Part shown: piece by piece, positions 32,668 through 43,379 of the stretch
Layout: the number at the start of each line of letters is the position of its first letter
How positions within the stretch are numbered: position 1 is the first letter of the stretch
DNA from: Siphonodentalium dalli
Taxonomy: Eukaryota; Mollusca; Scaphopoda; Gadilida; Siphonodentaliidae
DNA length: 64,000 nucleotides
Direction: 5' to 3'
Assembly: GCA_032622095.1 (NCBI GenBank)
Contig: CP136066.1
Coordinates: 191,692,816-191,756,815, forward strand
Notes under the pieces: generated by a model
Told to the model about the DNA's origin: nothing
The model's input: only the letters and a program-made list of their open reading frames with translations
Databases searched by the model: none
Translations under genes and position numbers: made by a program

Positions 32668-32979
32668 TTACACTACATAGACATTTAGATTTTTTGGTTT
32701 ACTTCGCAGCCTAGTTGACCGTCGCTCCTCCAGCACATGTCCATCACTTGAATTAGCGTTTGGTCTTTGTGGTGCCAAGTGAATTTGTAAAGCTTCTGCA
32801 TGGCTTCTTATTTGAGCACGGTTTCGTCTAAACAGTCCGTTATCTCCACCGATGAGATAAGAACGCTCATCCAGCCTGTCTTTGATAGTTCCTTGCTTCC
32901 ACTCTTTGATAGTTCCTTGCTTCCACTCTTTGTCACCAAGTTTATATGGTTTCATGTTTACTTTATCGCCTTGCACCAA
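32668..32979 (-). pseudogene. Gypsy integrase C-terminal region
   Basis: The frame starts VQGDKVNMKPYKLG, typical of the SH3-like C-terminal domain in Gypsy integrases, and continues to RRNRAQIRSH and a basic tail (RRSTRLRSKPKNL). A 24-bp direct duplication (32881-32928) repeats the residues EWKQGTIK in frame. The segment is separated from the integrase core by about 200 bp containing stops. Confidence 0.65.
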
Positions 32980-33179
32980 AGGTTAAAGTTCCTTAGATGA
33001 CCTGTTATTGTATATTTTTTGTTTCATTTGATTGTCATCTAGTTGTTTTGTCTCATGTTTTATATCTATACTCGGTGCAAGCAATGATTCACTTGTAGGA
33101 ATTATTGTCCTTGTGCGGCGAAACAAACTTCTCTGGGCTGGACTGGTATCAATTCCTGTGCTGGGTGTATTCCGTGTCT

Positions 33180-33503
33180 TTAAAAGAGCTTCACTGCTGA
33201 TTCCACTTTACCATTTGATTGGTTGTGGTATGGTGAAGATGGTGTGTGTATGTACAAATCCCCATTTTTCACGAACATTTTGAAACTCAGACCCAAGAAA
33301 CTGACTCGCACTATCACTATCACTAAAATGTCTGGAATTCCATAGCGACTGAAATGAGCTTTCAATTTGTGGATGATTGTTTTAGCAGAAGTACTCGGCA
33401 GAAAGGCTATCTCCCAAAAAATTGACCGATAGTCTTTATTCATATATGTCATAATATCAACCCCAACCATTTGCCATGGTCTGTTAGGAATATCATGTGG
33501 CAT
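33180..33503 (-). pseudogene. Gypsy integrase core fragment
   Basis: WQMVGVDIM carries the first catalytic Asp of the DDE core, and NGKVESAVK carries the final Glu. Between them, the position where the second Asp is expected reads ILVIVIVRVSF and lacks it, so the core is inactive as written. The HTPSSPYHNQSNG stretch before the Glu is characteristic of retroelement integrases. Confidence 0.75.
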
Positions 33504-33633
33504 TAGCGGTTCTTTACATTAAGCAGTTTCATATTTACGACATATTTCAGTTCTGCATCCATTGTATCAATTCAGCATTCATTCCCGAGCGCCACGAAGA
33601 CAATTACTAGTACCTGTGTGTCCAATGTGAATA

Positions 33634-33999
33634 TCATCCTTCGGTTTTTTTCGCAATTGTTTGTGAGATCACGACACACTCTCCGTGAAATACCAGGCCA
33701 ACAGTTATGGCCAGTTCATCCCAGTAATCCTGGTGATCTTTGAATACAGTCACATGCCTTCCAAATGTGAATTGGTGCCATTTCTCCAATGACCAAACTA
33801 CCAATAACATCTCCCGTTCAATGGGACAATAGAGACTTTCAACATCTGTCATTGTCCGACTGGCATAATCAATAGCCCGTCCATCTTGCATTAGTGTAGC
33901 ACCCATCGCTAACTGACTGGAGTCACATTGAATGGTTTCCGGCTTTGCATTGTCGAAGTAGGCCAACACGGGCGTGTTGGTTTGAGCATGTTTCAGCAT
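33634..33999 (-). pseudogene. Gypsy RNase H fragment
   Basis: IQCDSSQLAMGATLMQDG is the first RNase H block with its Asp. YCPIEREMLLVVWSLEKWHQF holds the Glu helix. VFKDHQ includes the following Asp. Then the frame degenerates. The order and spacing match the Ty3/Gypsy RT-linked RNase H. The start codon is arbitrary within a longer decayed Pol. Confidence 0.75.
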
Positions 34000-34364
34000 T
34001 GTGAATGATTTGTCTTGAGACTGTTCCCATGTCCATTCAACATATTTTAATCGGTAACATCATCTCGGTAAACTTTGAGAGAAATTTTGCTAAATAGTTA
34101 ACAGTTCCCATTAGGATTTTTACCTCTTCTCTATTCTCTGGTGATGCCAGGTTGGTGACAGCTTCCACTTTTTCGGGATCTATTTTAAGGCGTTCAGAGC
34201 CTATGATGTGAACGACAAATTTTAGTTCCTGAACTCCAAATTTACATTTTGAATAATTGAATTTTATTCCATGTTGTTCAGCCCGGCAGAGTAAGTTGCG
34301 CAGTAGGTTGTCGTGTTCTATTTAGCTGGAACCATGACAAATGACACGTAATCTGCATTACAAC

Positions 34365-34694
34365 TCACGCCCTCAATGCCCTCCAGAGCTTGGTGTAGTC
34401 GCTGTTTTCACTCGAGACTTTGAGGCCAAATGGTAAACGGAACCAACGATATATTGTACCGAAAGGCATATCAAATGTTGTGAGAAGGCTTGACTCTTCA
34501 TCAAGACGGCAGTGGAGATATACCTGGCGAAGATCTAAAATTGAGAAAGTAGTAGATGATGACAACGTCGGAAGTATATTTCCAAGTCCTGGTAGACGGT
34601 AATGTTCCCTCTTAAGTGCAATGTTAAGAGACCTTGGATCGATGCATATTCTGAGTTCACCACTCCGTTTAGTGGCTACTGCCGTTTGGTTCAC
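34365..34694 (-). pseudogene. Gypsy reverse transcriptase N-terminal fragment
   Basis: GELRICIDPRSLN, REHYRLPGL, FSILDLRQVYLHCRLDE (motif A with its Asp) and TTFDMPFGTIYRWFRLPFGL are consecutive conserved blocks of Ty3/Gypsy reverse transcriptase. The catalytic Y-x-DD block lies beyond the end of this frame in sequence with stops (about 34030-34360). Confidence 0.78.
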
Positions 34695-34765
34695 CCAGTC
34701 TGTTGGTTGATCAACTTTCGTAATTATACTAGCTTTCTCCAGACTGTCAAGTTTTTTTCTTTACA

Positions 34766-35516
34766 TCATATTTCATCGCTTCTGGCATCGTACGTGTAGG
34801 TTAATTGTTGGAGTACCATTTTCATTATGGTTAAATGCACTTCTCCACCTGGAAGGTTCCCGACCTCAGTTTCATCGAAAACTCTTGGGAACGATTTCAC
34901 CCATTCAGATTCTGTGCTTACACATGTAACTATTTGCGAGTCCGATGTCAGTTTCAGATTGTGATAGTTCACATTTATCAACTGCATCTTCTCAGCTGCT
35001 GAACGGCTTAGTAACGGAGTGAGGTCTTGTTCCACGATCACGAAATTAACTTTATACTTAGTAACGGAGTGAGGTCTTGTTCCACTATCATGAAATTAAC
35101 TTTATACTTAGTAACGGAGTGAGGTCTTGTTCCACGATCACGAAAATAACGTTATACTTCCGATCATTGGCATGATTCAGTACTTTGATGTTCACGCGCC
35201 CCAGTGCACCGAGTGTTGATCCATTCCACATCTTCGGTTGAATAGTGGCTGGTGATATGTCCGCATCCATCGCATGTCTTTTTGGCACTACATTTACTGA
35301 CGCAGCACAGTCAACTTGAAACTTTACAGATTGACGATTCATAAGGATCTCACAGTATATTGGCTGATTGTTGCTTATTGAATTAGCATATGCAGTTTCA
35401 ACAGTTACAGAACTGATACTTTCACAATAAGATGAGTAGTCAGGTGGGTCATTATGTGGTTTTCCATAATGAACTTGTGCTCGGAAAACATAATAAGAAC
35501 TGAAGTGGTTTTTCAA
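34766..35516 (-). pseudogene. Gypsy protease region, split frames
   Basis: FQVDCAASVNVVPK resembles the retropepsin active-site loop D-(S/T)-G-A, here with Cys and Ala replacing the second and third positions, so activity is doubtful. Upstream, CEILMNRQSV is the usual beta strand before it. A 50-bp unit repeated three times at 35007-35156 breaks the frame because 50 is not a multiple of three. Two overlapping frames (34766-35041 and 35088-35516) together cover the region up to the reverse transcriptase. Confidence 0.6.
35007..35156. repeat. 50-bp tandem triplication inside Gypsy Pol
   Basis: CTTAGTAACGGAGTGAGGTC begins at 35007, 35057 and 35107, giving three direct copies of exactly 50 bp with a few substitutions. 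Confidence 0.9.
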
Positions 35517-35628
35517 AAGGCAGACATTGCACTTTTTTGCCCCAAGCTGGACAGAGTTCCTTTTAGAATTTGTGATACTGGTTGCAAAATTTACACTTCA
35601 ATGAGGCAGATTGATTTTGGCTTTGCAG

Positions 35629-36054
35629 TCACTTTGGCTTTGTTGAAGTTTTTGTACATTGAGCCCGATCATATTTGTTGATGTCCACAGCTGCTTGAGA
35701 ACTCATCAAGCGCATCTGCTCATGTGCTGCCGCAGTTCCACGACAAATGTCACTTGTTTTCGGGAGATCCAGTTTGCTCTGCGAAATAAGTATTTCTCGT
35801 GTCTTTTCATCGTGAACTCCTAGAAAAATCCTATCCATGATTAATTCTTCTTTCAATCAATCACAAAATCCACATGTTTTGGAAAGGTTTCGTAGTGTAG
35901 CGACATATTGGTCTATAGTTTCACCACTTTCTTGGTTTCTTTGATTGAATTTCATCCTCTCAAAGAAATCCTTGGTCACCCGTAGAATTTGTCTATCAAA
36001 TTTTTCTATGATCAAATTTGGACCATTCTTGTCTTCAGCATCAGTAAAAGTCAT
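35629..36054 (-). pseudogene. Gypsy gag-like fragments
   Basis: Two adjacent frames. One has FFERMKFNQRNQESGETIDQ and VATLRNLSKTCGF, the typical end of a retrotransposon gag capsid domain (x-F-x-R-x-Q-x-x-E-S-hydrophilic-x-Y-x-x-x-L). The second continues with MDRIFLGVHDEKTREILI. A stop separates them at about 35857. No zinc knuckle was found in a clean frame. Confidence 0.65.
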
Positions 36055-36069
36055 AGCATTGTATATCCT

Positions 36070-37740
36070 TAGTGCCTATTTTCCCATTCAGTGTAGTAGT
36101 AGGGCTGTCTGATATTTAGGTTTCCGTGCATCCAGACCGGAGATAATTTGACCACATTTATTGTTTCCATAATTTCCAGTTATCTACGGCATTATTGTCC
36201 ATATCTATAGTCTCTGGGAGATATGGGAGATCTCTGTGTTGCGATTTTCCGGGGTCAAAGGTCGCACAGACGAAAACATGAAACGAGAAGTTTATAGAGC
36301 GACTTTGTGTTCACCAAGCGCTCAACTTGCACAGCAGTGGGGAGAGAGTTTCTTAGTGCCACCATGTAATATTATCATTGCATGGGCACCGTGGACTAAT
36401 TATTCAGATATTTGGAGACACGTTTTTATATAAACTATTTTTTATTCATTATGCATAACTCTGCCAGTAAAACAAAATAATACTACAGCAAATTAAATGT
36501 TCCAACTCGATAAAACGAAGCATATTATCACAAGGCCTATACAAAAGCAAGACACCACACCGTAGACTATTAAACTATACTTGCCGGTGTAAATTTAACT
36601 TATTTAAAACGATTCTAGAACATCTATTGTCCATAAAGACAATCCGACACGATAGCAACTCCGAAGCGGTGTTCCAAAACTCCCCCACCGAATTAGCTGT
36701 CTCCGGTGACACACTTGAAAAGTAAACAATCGCTACAAAGGCGCATTCTATGCTCTCATGACCACTGCCATGTCATATTAGTATTGGTACGAAGCTGGAT
36801 AAATGCTAAAAAATACTAATGGTGTAATAGTTATGTAAAACATTCCTTTATCCCAACTCAATTATCGCATTTCATAGTTTCACTGATCTGTCTAATTCGT
36901 TAATTTTATTTTCACAATCAGTTTCAGTTTATTTCTCATAAACCTATACATACACAGGTATGGAGATAATAACAGTTAAATATATACAATATATACATAG
37001 GCATGTGAGCTTCCGGGTGACATACATGGATTACATTACATAACCTTCATCGCTACATTTATGTATAACACTGTAACATGTATATGAATATTACTAATAT
37101 ATAAGCATATACAACTAAATAGATTTATTGTATATGCTTACATATACATATTTATAAATGCACACATTCACTGTTAAATTGGCTATATTCAAAACAAAAT
37201 TTGTTTGTATAATTCACTGAAATTTATTATCGATGATGTTTGTAATTGATCTGTAGTTATAACAGGTTATTTTTTTTCCATGACGCGTTCGCGATATAGT
37301 CGTGAGATAGTGTCTATTAAAACAATGGTGTGGCAAATATGATAGGTTGAATCAATCATATATATCAAAGAAAATAGCCCGATTCTCCCCTGAATTCTGT
37401 CATCTTCGCTTGCAAGATATTTTTTTTTAAATTGCTATGATAACTATTTATCTTCTTTAAATATTTATCAGCTCTAACATAGCTCTATCATGTGGGAGAA
37501 CCTTATTTACTAATATTTCCGCTGTCACGGTCTATTTTTGTGTTGAAATGGCCAGTTTGAGTAAAAAGAAATGGGTAAATTTAAGCGTTTTGCATGTGCA
37601 AACCAAGAGGCATAACTCAGTGATGAAGTCTCAGGTCTACCAAGAAGCTAAATTACAGACATTTGATTACACCTACACTTTATGTCGTGAATAGAACATC
37701 ATTGATGGAACCTATATATCAAAGATAATTGCTCAGCATA
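36070..37740. other. AT-rich non-coding stretch
   Basis: No gene, tRNA or structured transposon was recognised. It includes TATACA/TACATA-rich parts (36940-37170) and short T runs. Part of it may be the 5' end of the Gypsy element, but no LTR could be delimited. Confidence 0.4.
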
Positions 37741-37750
37741 TATTTGCAGT

Positions 37751-38662
37751 GGGTAGGGTTCTCTATTCCGAAGGTTCGCTATTCCGAAGGTTCACTAATC
37801 CGAAGGTTCACTAATCCGAAGGTTCACTAATCCGAAGGTTCACTATTCCGAAGGTTCGCTATTCCGAAGGTTTTCTATTATGGGAGTTTTTAGCCAGAAA
37901 TGAATCAAAATTTGCGCCCCGTACATTTATACACCCCAATCTAATATCTAATTTGTCCCAGATGTCGGTTATTAATAGCAAGAAGACAGTATCAGTTTAT
38001 CATTTTAATATTATAGAAAGTTGAAAACACAATGACTGAAATAAACTACGAGTTAGAGATGCATTCTACCCGAACTGGCAATCTGTACTTGAAAGAAACA
38101 TCAACATTAAAATCAATACAAAGTCAGAATTGCAGTTAGGTCCATTCAGCGGTATTCTGCTATACAGTAAGTTATAGCGCTCCAGTATTGATTGACCATA
38201 AGAGCGCCACTGTTATAGTCCGCCTTTAGCATTTGGGACATTATATTAATCAAAATAACTCCTATGTAAATCATTTATAAATCAGATGATTTATTGAAGT
38301 TATGTCTACGTAAAATAACACTTCCTAAAAACGACATAGTCGTTTTAGTCCTCAGCCGATAGACGACATATATGTCGTTTAACTCGCCAAAGGGTTAAAT
38401 CTCAAGGAAACCCATGCACGAAAACAAAAATCACATTTATTTTTTTAATGTTTTAAGTTATTTCCTTCATAAAAAGAGTCTCCGTACTAAAGAACCCTCT
38501 CAATACTTTAGAATATAGAATTAACTTTTAAAATAACAAAAACCTTCGGAATAGCGAACCTTCGGAATAGTGAACCTTCGGAATAGTGAACCTTCGGATT
38601 AGTGAACCTTCGGATTAGTGAACCTTCGGAATAGCGAACCTTCGGAATAGAGACATGTTCCC
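37751..38662. mobile_element. foldback element with minisatellite TIRs, 9-bp TSD (MULE-like?)
   Basis: The terminal inverted repeats are each made of about seven 16-bp units (TTCGCTATTCCGAAGG and variants with CACTAAT or CACTATT). They lie at 37760-37880 and, inverted, at 38541-38653. The order of unit variants is nearly the same on both sides. The ends read GGG, and the element is bounded by a perfect ATTTGCAGT at 37742-37750 and 38663-38671. A 9-bp duplication fits Mutator-like elements, though Merlin-type elements can give 8-9 bp. There is no coding capacity inside. Confidence 0.75.
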
Positions 38663-38699
38663 ATTTGCAGTACAGTACATTCTCCAATGTTGGCCAAAC

Positions 38700-39017
38700 T
38701 TACTGAAAATTGTGTATTGCTACCTTAGTACGGGTGCATAGACCAATCACTAAGAAAATTGAGATATTACATACAATATCAAGTCCCCACTTTAGCGCCA
38801 TAAAAGCCGACAATTTCCGGTCCACGCGATAGATGGTGCATGTAACTTTGTAAGCGGTGTGGCAGTTGATTGATTGGTCGTCTGTTGATGTTAAATATGG
38901 TACACATGTACCATCGATTCGATGCGGGATTATACTGACAAGCTTGTTCGTATTTGAGGCCATTCTAAATACACATTGTTTTCCCGACACCCTACCCAAA
39001 CAATCCCCCATATGCAA
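38700..39017 (-). CDS. unrecognised ORF, 105 aa
   Basis: An open frame with a second in-frame ATG starting MASNTNKLVSIIPHR. It contains several Cys and a hydrophobic stretch (IVCNISIFLVIGLC) near the C-terminus. No domain is recognised. A GTGGGG sequence after the codons for SAFMALK could be a splice donor, which would make the first part an exon, but this is speculation. It sits between two non-autonomous DNA elements, so it could equally be chance. Confidence 0.12.
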   Translation of the reverse strand: MHMGDCLGRVSGKQCVFRMASNTNKLVSIIPHRIDGTCVPYLTSTDDQSINCHTAYKVTCTIYRVDRKLSAFMALKWGLDIVCNISIFLVIGLCTRTKVAIHNFQ

Positions 39018-39049
39018 AATATTTTAAACGCATCGTCGCTGAATCGCAG

Positions 39050-39233
39050 CCATATTGGATCGATCCAGCCCCGTTCCGTTTGTTTAGTGCTACGCGTCAA
39101 AGTTCTGGAGTAGCATTCCATATATGGAATTCATGAATATTCAAAAGCTCCCTATATGGAATGCTACTCCAGAACTTTGACCTGCATGTAGCACAAAAAC
39201 AAACGGAACGTGGCTGGGTGGATCCAACATGGC
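39050..39233. mobile_element. snap-back inverted repeat element (~185 bp)
   Basis: Arms of about 75 bp share GGATCGATCCAGCC / GGCTGGGTGGATCC, GTTCCGTTTGTTT, GTGCTAC and CAAAGTTCTGGAGTAGCATT. They are separated by about 25 bp around 39122-39150. No coding sequence. The target duplication is not clear. Confidence 0.65.
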
Positions 39234-39877
39234 CGAGACTCAGTGACAAGTCTTAAGGCACCCTCACATCACAGAACTGATTTCGTTTAAATCTCTCAAG
39301 GCACACACAAGGTGAATAGAAAGTTATTAAATTTAGCTGATCAAATAGTTAATATCACCACGAGAATGCCATTATTAAACATATATCATATAAAACATAT
39401 CTGTTTCTCGATTTGTAAAAAAATTACTCATTACGGCATTTGTCATAAATGTTATGCAAAGCGTTTTAAGCGTTGCAACTTACAAAGTAACATTTTCTTG
39501 TGTTTTCATAATGTTGAGCGACGTGCAAATATGTTGATGAGGAAATACGCAGCGCCCGTTATCTGACAATAATCATCATCTGTATTTTAGAGTTATCTTT
39601 CGTAGCTGCATACATATTACTGACTGTGCTGTTTACAGTAAATATTTACATACAATTGTTTAAAAATGCAGAATCTCGTCACTGGAAGATTAAAAAATTA
39701 AGAGCAAATTAGTTATATTTTTCAATTCTTCTTGGAAATAATGTGGATGCATTATATTAGCTGCCCCCACCGCGAAAGCCTTAAGGTCCTTTAACCCTTT
39801 CAGTGCCACAACCGATTGTTGTATCAACCCATATCAACTAGCATTCATTTTTCACAGTAATTATTCGTGTCTTTTAA
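39234..39877. other. non-coding stretch
   Basis: No gene recognised. An 84-codon frame at 39312-39566 shows no motif. Confidence 0.35.
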
Positions 39878-40478
39878 AGGTACCCAATCCGATCAGACGC
39901 TCCTAAGTTACTATTTCGTTGGCTTCGGGGGTAAACAATATTTAATTCGAGTCGAGGGACATACCCATCAAAGCTCAGATTGATCAGATATCGATTTTGA
40001 AGTTTGTTATTTCTATTGTTTGTGGACCAGAAACACGAAGTCAAGCGGACGGTCTTGCAGATAAAGATGATAACTCTAATATCAAGTGGTTATTATTACC
40101 ACTTGATTTTAGAGTTCTCCATCTTCAAAATACGCTTTAGTTATCAGAATCGATTAATTGCAACAAAATAATGCTAACCATTGTCAACTATGGTATCATA
40201 TTTCACAAAACGTGTTATTTATCAACATTATGTTGAACGAAACATCGCCGTATTATCACTCGAGTATTCACGATATTTGGCCGTATTACCACTTGGTCTT
40301 AGAGTTATCCATCTTCATCCACAATTTTGACCGAGACTATCCTTTTGACGACGTGTTTCACTCTGAGCGTTGATTGGTAGGTTCCTCGACTCGAATCAAA
40401 TATTTGTTTACCCCCCCCCCCCCCCCACCGAAGCCAAAGAAATAGTAATTTAGGGATGTTTAATCGGATTGATTACCT
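39878..40478. mobile_element. TTAA-flanked non-autonomous element, 601 bp
   Basis: TTAA at 39874-39877 and 40479-40482 flanks inverted ends AGGTACCCAATCCGATC (left) and the complement of AGGTAATCAATCCGATT (right). The inverted similarity continues for about 110 bp through TTACTATTTCGTTGGCTTCG and TTCGAGTCGAGG. TTAA duplications fit piggyBac or Kolobok superfamilies. A run of 15 C lies in the right TIR. Confidence 0.75.
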
Positions 40479-40543
40479 TTAAAGACTGGTATCCATATCT
40501 ATGTATCATAATTACATCACAAAATCTGTACTTCTCATTGCAG

Positions 40544-40704
40544 GACTCATGGTCGTCATCGCCGTCATTTTGTTGGCGACTATGCGTACAAATTCTATAA
40601 CGTGGGGACAATATCTTGGGTACTCCGCTATTTTGCCCCTGGTTGGAGCCGTGATGAACTTCGTTGCTGGAGGTCTGCTGGTAGCCGGAAGCCGTAATCT
40701 CTAA
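40544..40704 (+). CDS. candidate last exon of a multi-pass membrane protein
   Basis: A pyrimidine-rich acceptor (TCTGTACTTCTCATTGCAG) ends at 40543. The open frame then encodes about 53 residues to the stop at 40702-40704. It contains two hydrophobic segments (LMVVIAVILLATM and LGYSAILPLVGAVMNFVAGGLLVAG) separated by a short polar loop with one Trp, and ends SRNL. This suits the last one or two membrane helices of a tetraspan-type protein such as a claudin or PMP22-like family member, but no signature residue proves the family. Codon use looks more coding-like and GC-richer than its surroundings. It lies in the 350-bp gap between two copies of a TTAA element, so upstream exons would be beyond transposon sequence and were not found. 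Confidence 0.4.
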
Positions 40705-40830
40705 GCTGTCGCTGAAGACTTTCCTATAATTTGTATCAGGAACGCATGCAGTGGCTGAGCTAGATGTTTGTTGTAGGAATCATTGTACTTACTAGTGAAA
40801 GGATTATTTGTATTTGACGAACATTATTAA

Positions 40831-41800
40831 AGATGCATACTCCGAATTAACGCTCACAAATTACTATTTTACTTTTGGCTTCGAGGGTAAATGATATTTG
40901 ATTCGAGTCGAGGAACCAACCCATCAAAGCTCAGAGTGAACAGATATAAATGTTTTTAATTTGTTATTTCTCGAGATGTGTACTTATTTGTGGCCTGGTA
41001 TTTTGTTTAGCTAACATTTGTTCAAAACATATATAAGCGTTTGTTTGGTGGGATATACTAGTACATGAGATGGAAATTCACAAACATCAATAATCGTTAA
41101 ACATATATATAACTGAAATTTATAAGAAAATGTCTATCGATTGTGCCTCGATTTTGAAAATCAAACACACCTCAACAATCAAAAGTACTCAGTCCGATCA
41201 GTCGGCCACCATATCATCAAGATACAACAACAACAACCACAACAATATTTCTTCAAAATATGCTTTAGTTATTCTGAATCGATTAATTACAACAAAATAA
41301 AGCTAACCACTGTCAACTATGATATAAAATTTCCCAAAACGTGTTATTTATCAACGTGTTGTTCAAGAAATATGGCCGTATTACCACTTGCTTTTAGAGT
41401 TAACCCTTTACCCAACAGAACGCCCAGAAACGCCCTAACAGCCTAAATTATCTTCGGTCTGTCTCAATAAAACCATGGAAATATGGGTATCATTGGAACC
41501 GGCTCATTGAGCACATTGTGATAGTTACAGTTATGCCCTGTGCCAATGCATTCTCTTATATATGCGAGTCGACCATAGGTCGCCTCGCATATATAAGAGA
41601 ATGCATTGGCCTAAAAAAAACTTTTTTTTAACACTTTTTACCATTTTTTCTTTAATATGTGTTAAGCCAATGCATTCTCTTATATATGCGAGGCGACCTA
41701 TGGTCGACTCGCATATATAAGAAAATGCATTGGCACAGGGCCGTTCTGTTGGGTAAAGGGTTAACCATCTTCATCCGTAATTTTGACCGAGATCGAAGGT
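40831..41800. mobile_element. second copy of the TTAA-flanked element, interrupted
   Basis: Starts after TTAA at 40827-40830 with AGATGCATACTCCGA and follows the copy at 39878-40478 (TTACTATTTTACTTTTGGC, GATTCGAGTCGAGG, GCTAACCACTGTCAACTATG, CGTGTTATTTATCAAC, ATCTTCATCCGTAATTTTGACC). It is split by the MITE at 41404-41760. The right TIR is missing or diverged after about 41795. A longer internal inverted repeat (CTTATTTGTGGCCTGG at 40988 against its complement at 41816) suggests a longer subfamily. Confidence 0.6.
41404..41760. mobile_element. piggyBac-like MITE with two internal hairpins
   Basis: TTAA duplications lie at 41400-41403 and 41761-41764. The TIRs are CCCTTTACCCAACAGAACG and its complement. 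The interior contains two nearly perfect 68-bp hairpins built from CCAATGCATTCTCTTATATATGCGAG arms around a GTCGACC/GGTCGCC centre (about 41542-41609 and 41671-41733). TTAA targets and CCCT ends are typical of piggyBac. It is inserted into the copy of the TTAA element spanning 40831-41800, where the uninterrupted sister copy reads GAGTTATCCATC. Confidence 0.85.
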
Positions 41801-43379
41801 TTGTCGACTTTTTTCCAGGCCACAAATAAGTGCCTATACAAAGTTCTTAGTTGTCTTAACAAATATACGTTATGTTTTAATTGGTGTTCTCGATGACGAG
41901 CAACCTCAAGGTGTATGTGCCTATGCAAAGTTCCCGGTACACAGGTGAATAGCGGGGCGCGACAGCGGCAATAGTATAGCCTAGAATAGCACATATAAAA
42001 TTTTGTGATAATAGTGCAGCGACCAAACGCCTAAAATGGTCGGGTATCCCTACCCACGGTAGAACAAGTTGAAACCAATTTTTTATGGAGAAATATATAC
42101 TGTAGACGAAAATGATAGTGAAAAATAACGGAATTGGTGGTGGCTATTGTCAAATCGACGATGAACGATACCCACCAGTGACTTTTCCCATAAATTAACG
42201 ATTTTGGTAAATAGAGTCCTGCCGCTATGTCTAGGATATTTTCCAACATTGTTGGAGTTAAAATTACTACGTCATACCATACCTCTACCTGATATGCAAA
42301 AAGTGTTGGTTAATTTATATTTTCCTGCCATTTGGAGTCGAAACATTTATTTTCGCTGAAAAATCGCTCTTTTTCACAAAAATATTATTTTTCAAATATT
42401 ATCATTCAAACGGATATTGTAATAATGCCAAAATATTTAATCCAAATTGTGCAGTAGTTATCTGATAAGCAAGTTAAGAAAGAAGTTAACAGAAATTCTG
42501 AACGGTTTGCAGATACTCGATTTTAGCTACCCCTCCCCAAACACGTTTTTGGTCGAAAAATTACATATTTTTGTTCATGACTTTACAAACATTTTCTAAT
42601 TGATCTTAATGGGACCCAATATGAATCTTGTACTGAAAGTTTTGTCCAGAGATACCGTTTAATTGATTACAGGCTTCCAGACCCACAGTTACAACAACAT
42701 ATTATTTTATTGATAACAGGTAATTCTTCATGCATTAACATCGATTTTATAGTACTAAAATATTTTTAATAAACAACACGTGACCAACTGTATAATTCAT
42801 ATGGCTCAGTAGTAATCTGGACATCACATGTAGAAAGAATTTTAAACGGTTTGCCAGATATTAGATTTGAGCTACTGCTCCTCCGAACACGTTTTGGTAG
42901 AAAAAAAATGCATATTTATTATAACGACAACACAAACGTTTCTAAATGATTCTAATGGGGACCAAATCGTGATTCATATGGTTAAAACCGGATCCGCAGA
43001 GCGTGGTTAAATATGTCACAAGGCTTCCAAACCCCAGTTACAACAACAACAACACATGTTATTTATATAATATTATATTAATATATAGCGACTTTGTAGA
43101 ACTAAAGTATTTGTTCTAAACGACACATAGTATAGACTAACATATACAGAACGATATCATTGTTGCTGCCATAGTGATTGTTAAGTGTGCCTCTAAATCG
43201 AAATATAGAAACAATGGATATTGTATTTTATATCTCATAAACTATTTTGACCAACGTGGCAAGCGTTAGTTCAAATATGTTTATGTTTTGAGGTCCCCCT
43301 ACACTATTAGATGTCTTGAACATACCACGAACTGAAATAATATGATCTCAATATTAACTGAGGGTTTGTTCAAATGATA

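Larger units (their letters stand above)
32668..36054 (-). mobile_element. decayed Ty3/Gypsy retrotransposon
   Basis: On the minus strand, gag-like, protease-like, reverse transcriptase, RNase H, integrase core and integrase C-terminal pieces follow one another in the Ty3/Gypsy order (integrase after RNase H). They lie in several frames separated by stops. LTRs were not identified. Local duplications (50 bp x3 at 35007-35156; 24 bp x2 at 32881-32928) add to the decay. No env-like frame is seen. Confidence 0.8.

Noticed and set aside
37760-37880. CRISPR-like short repeats
   Set aside because: 16-bp units abut directly with no spacers and are inverted at the other end of the element.
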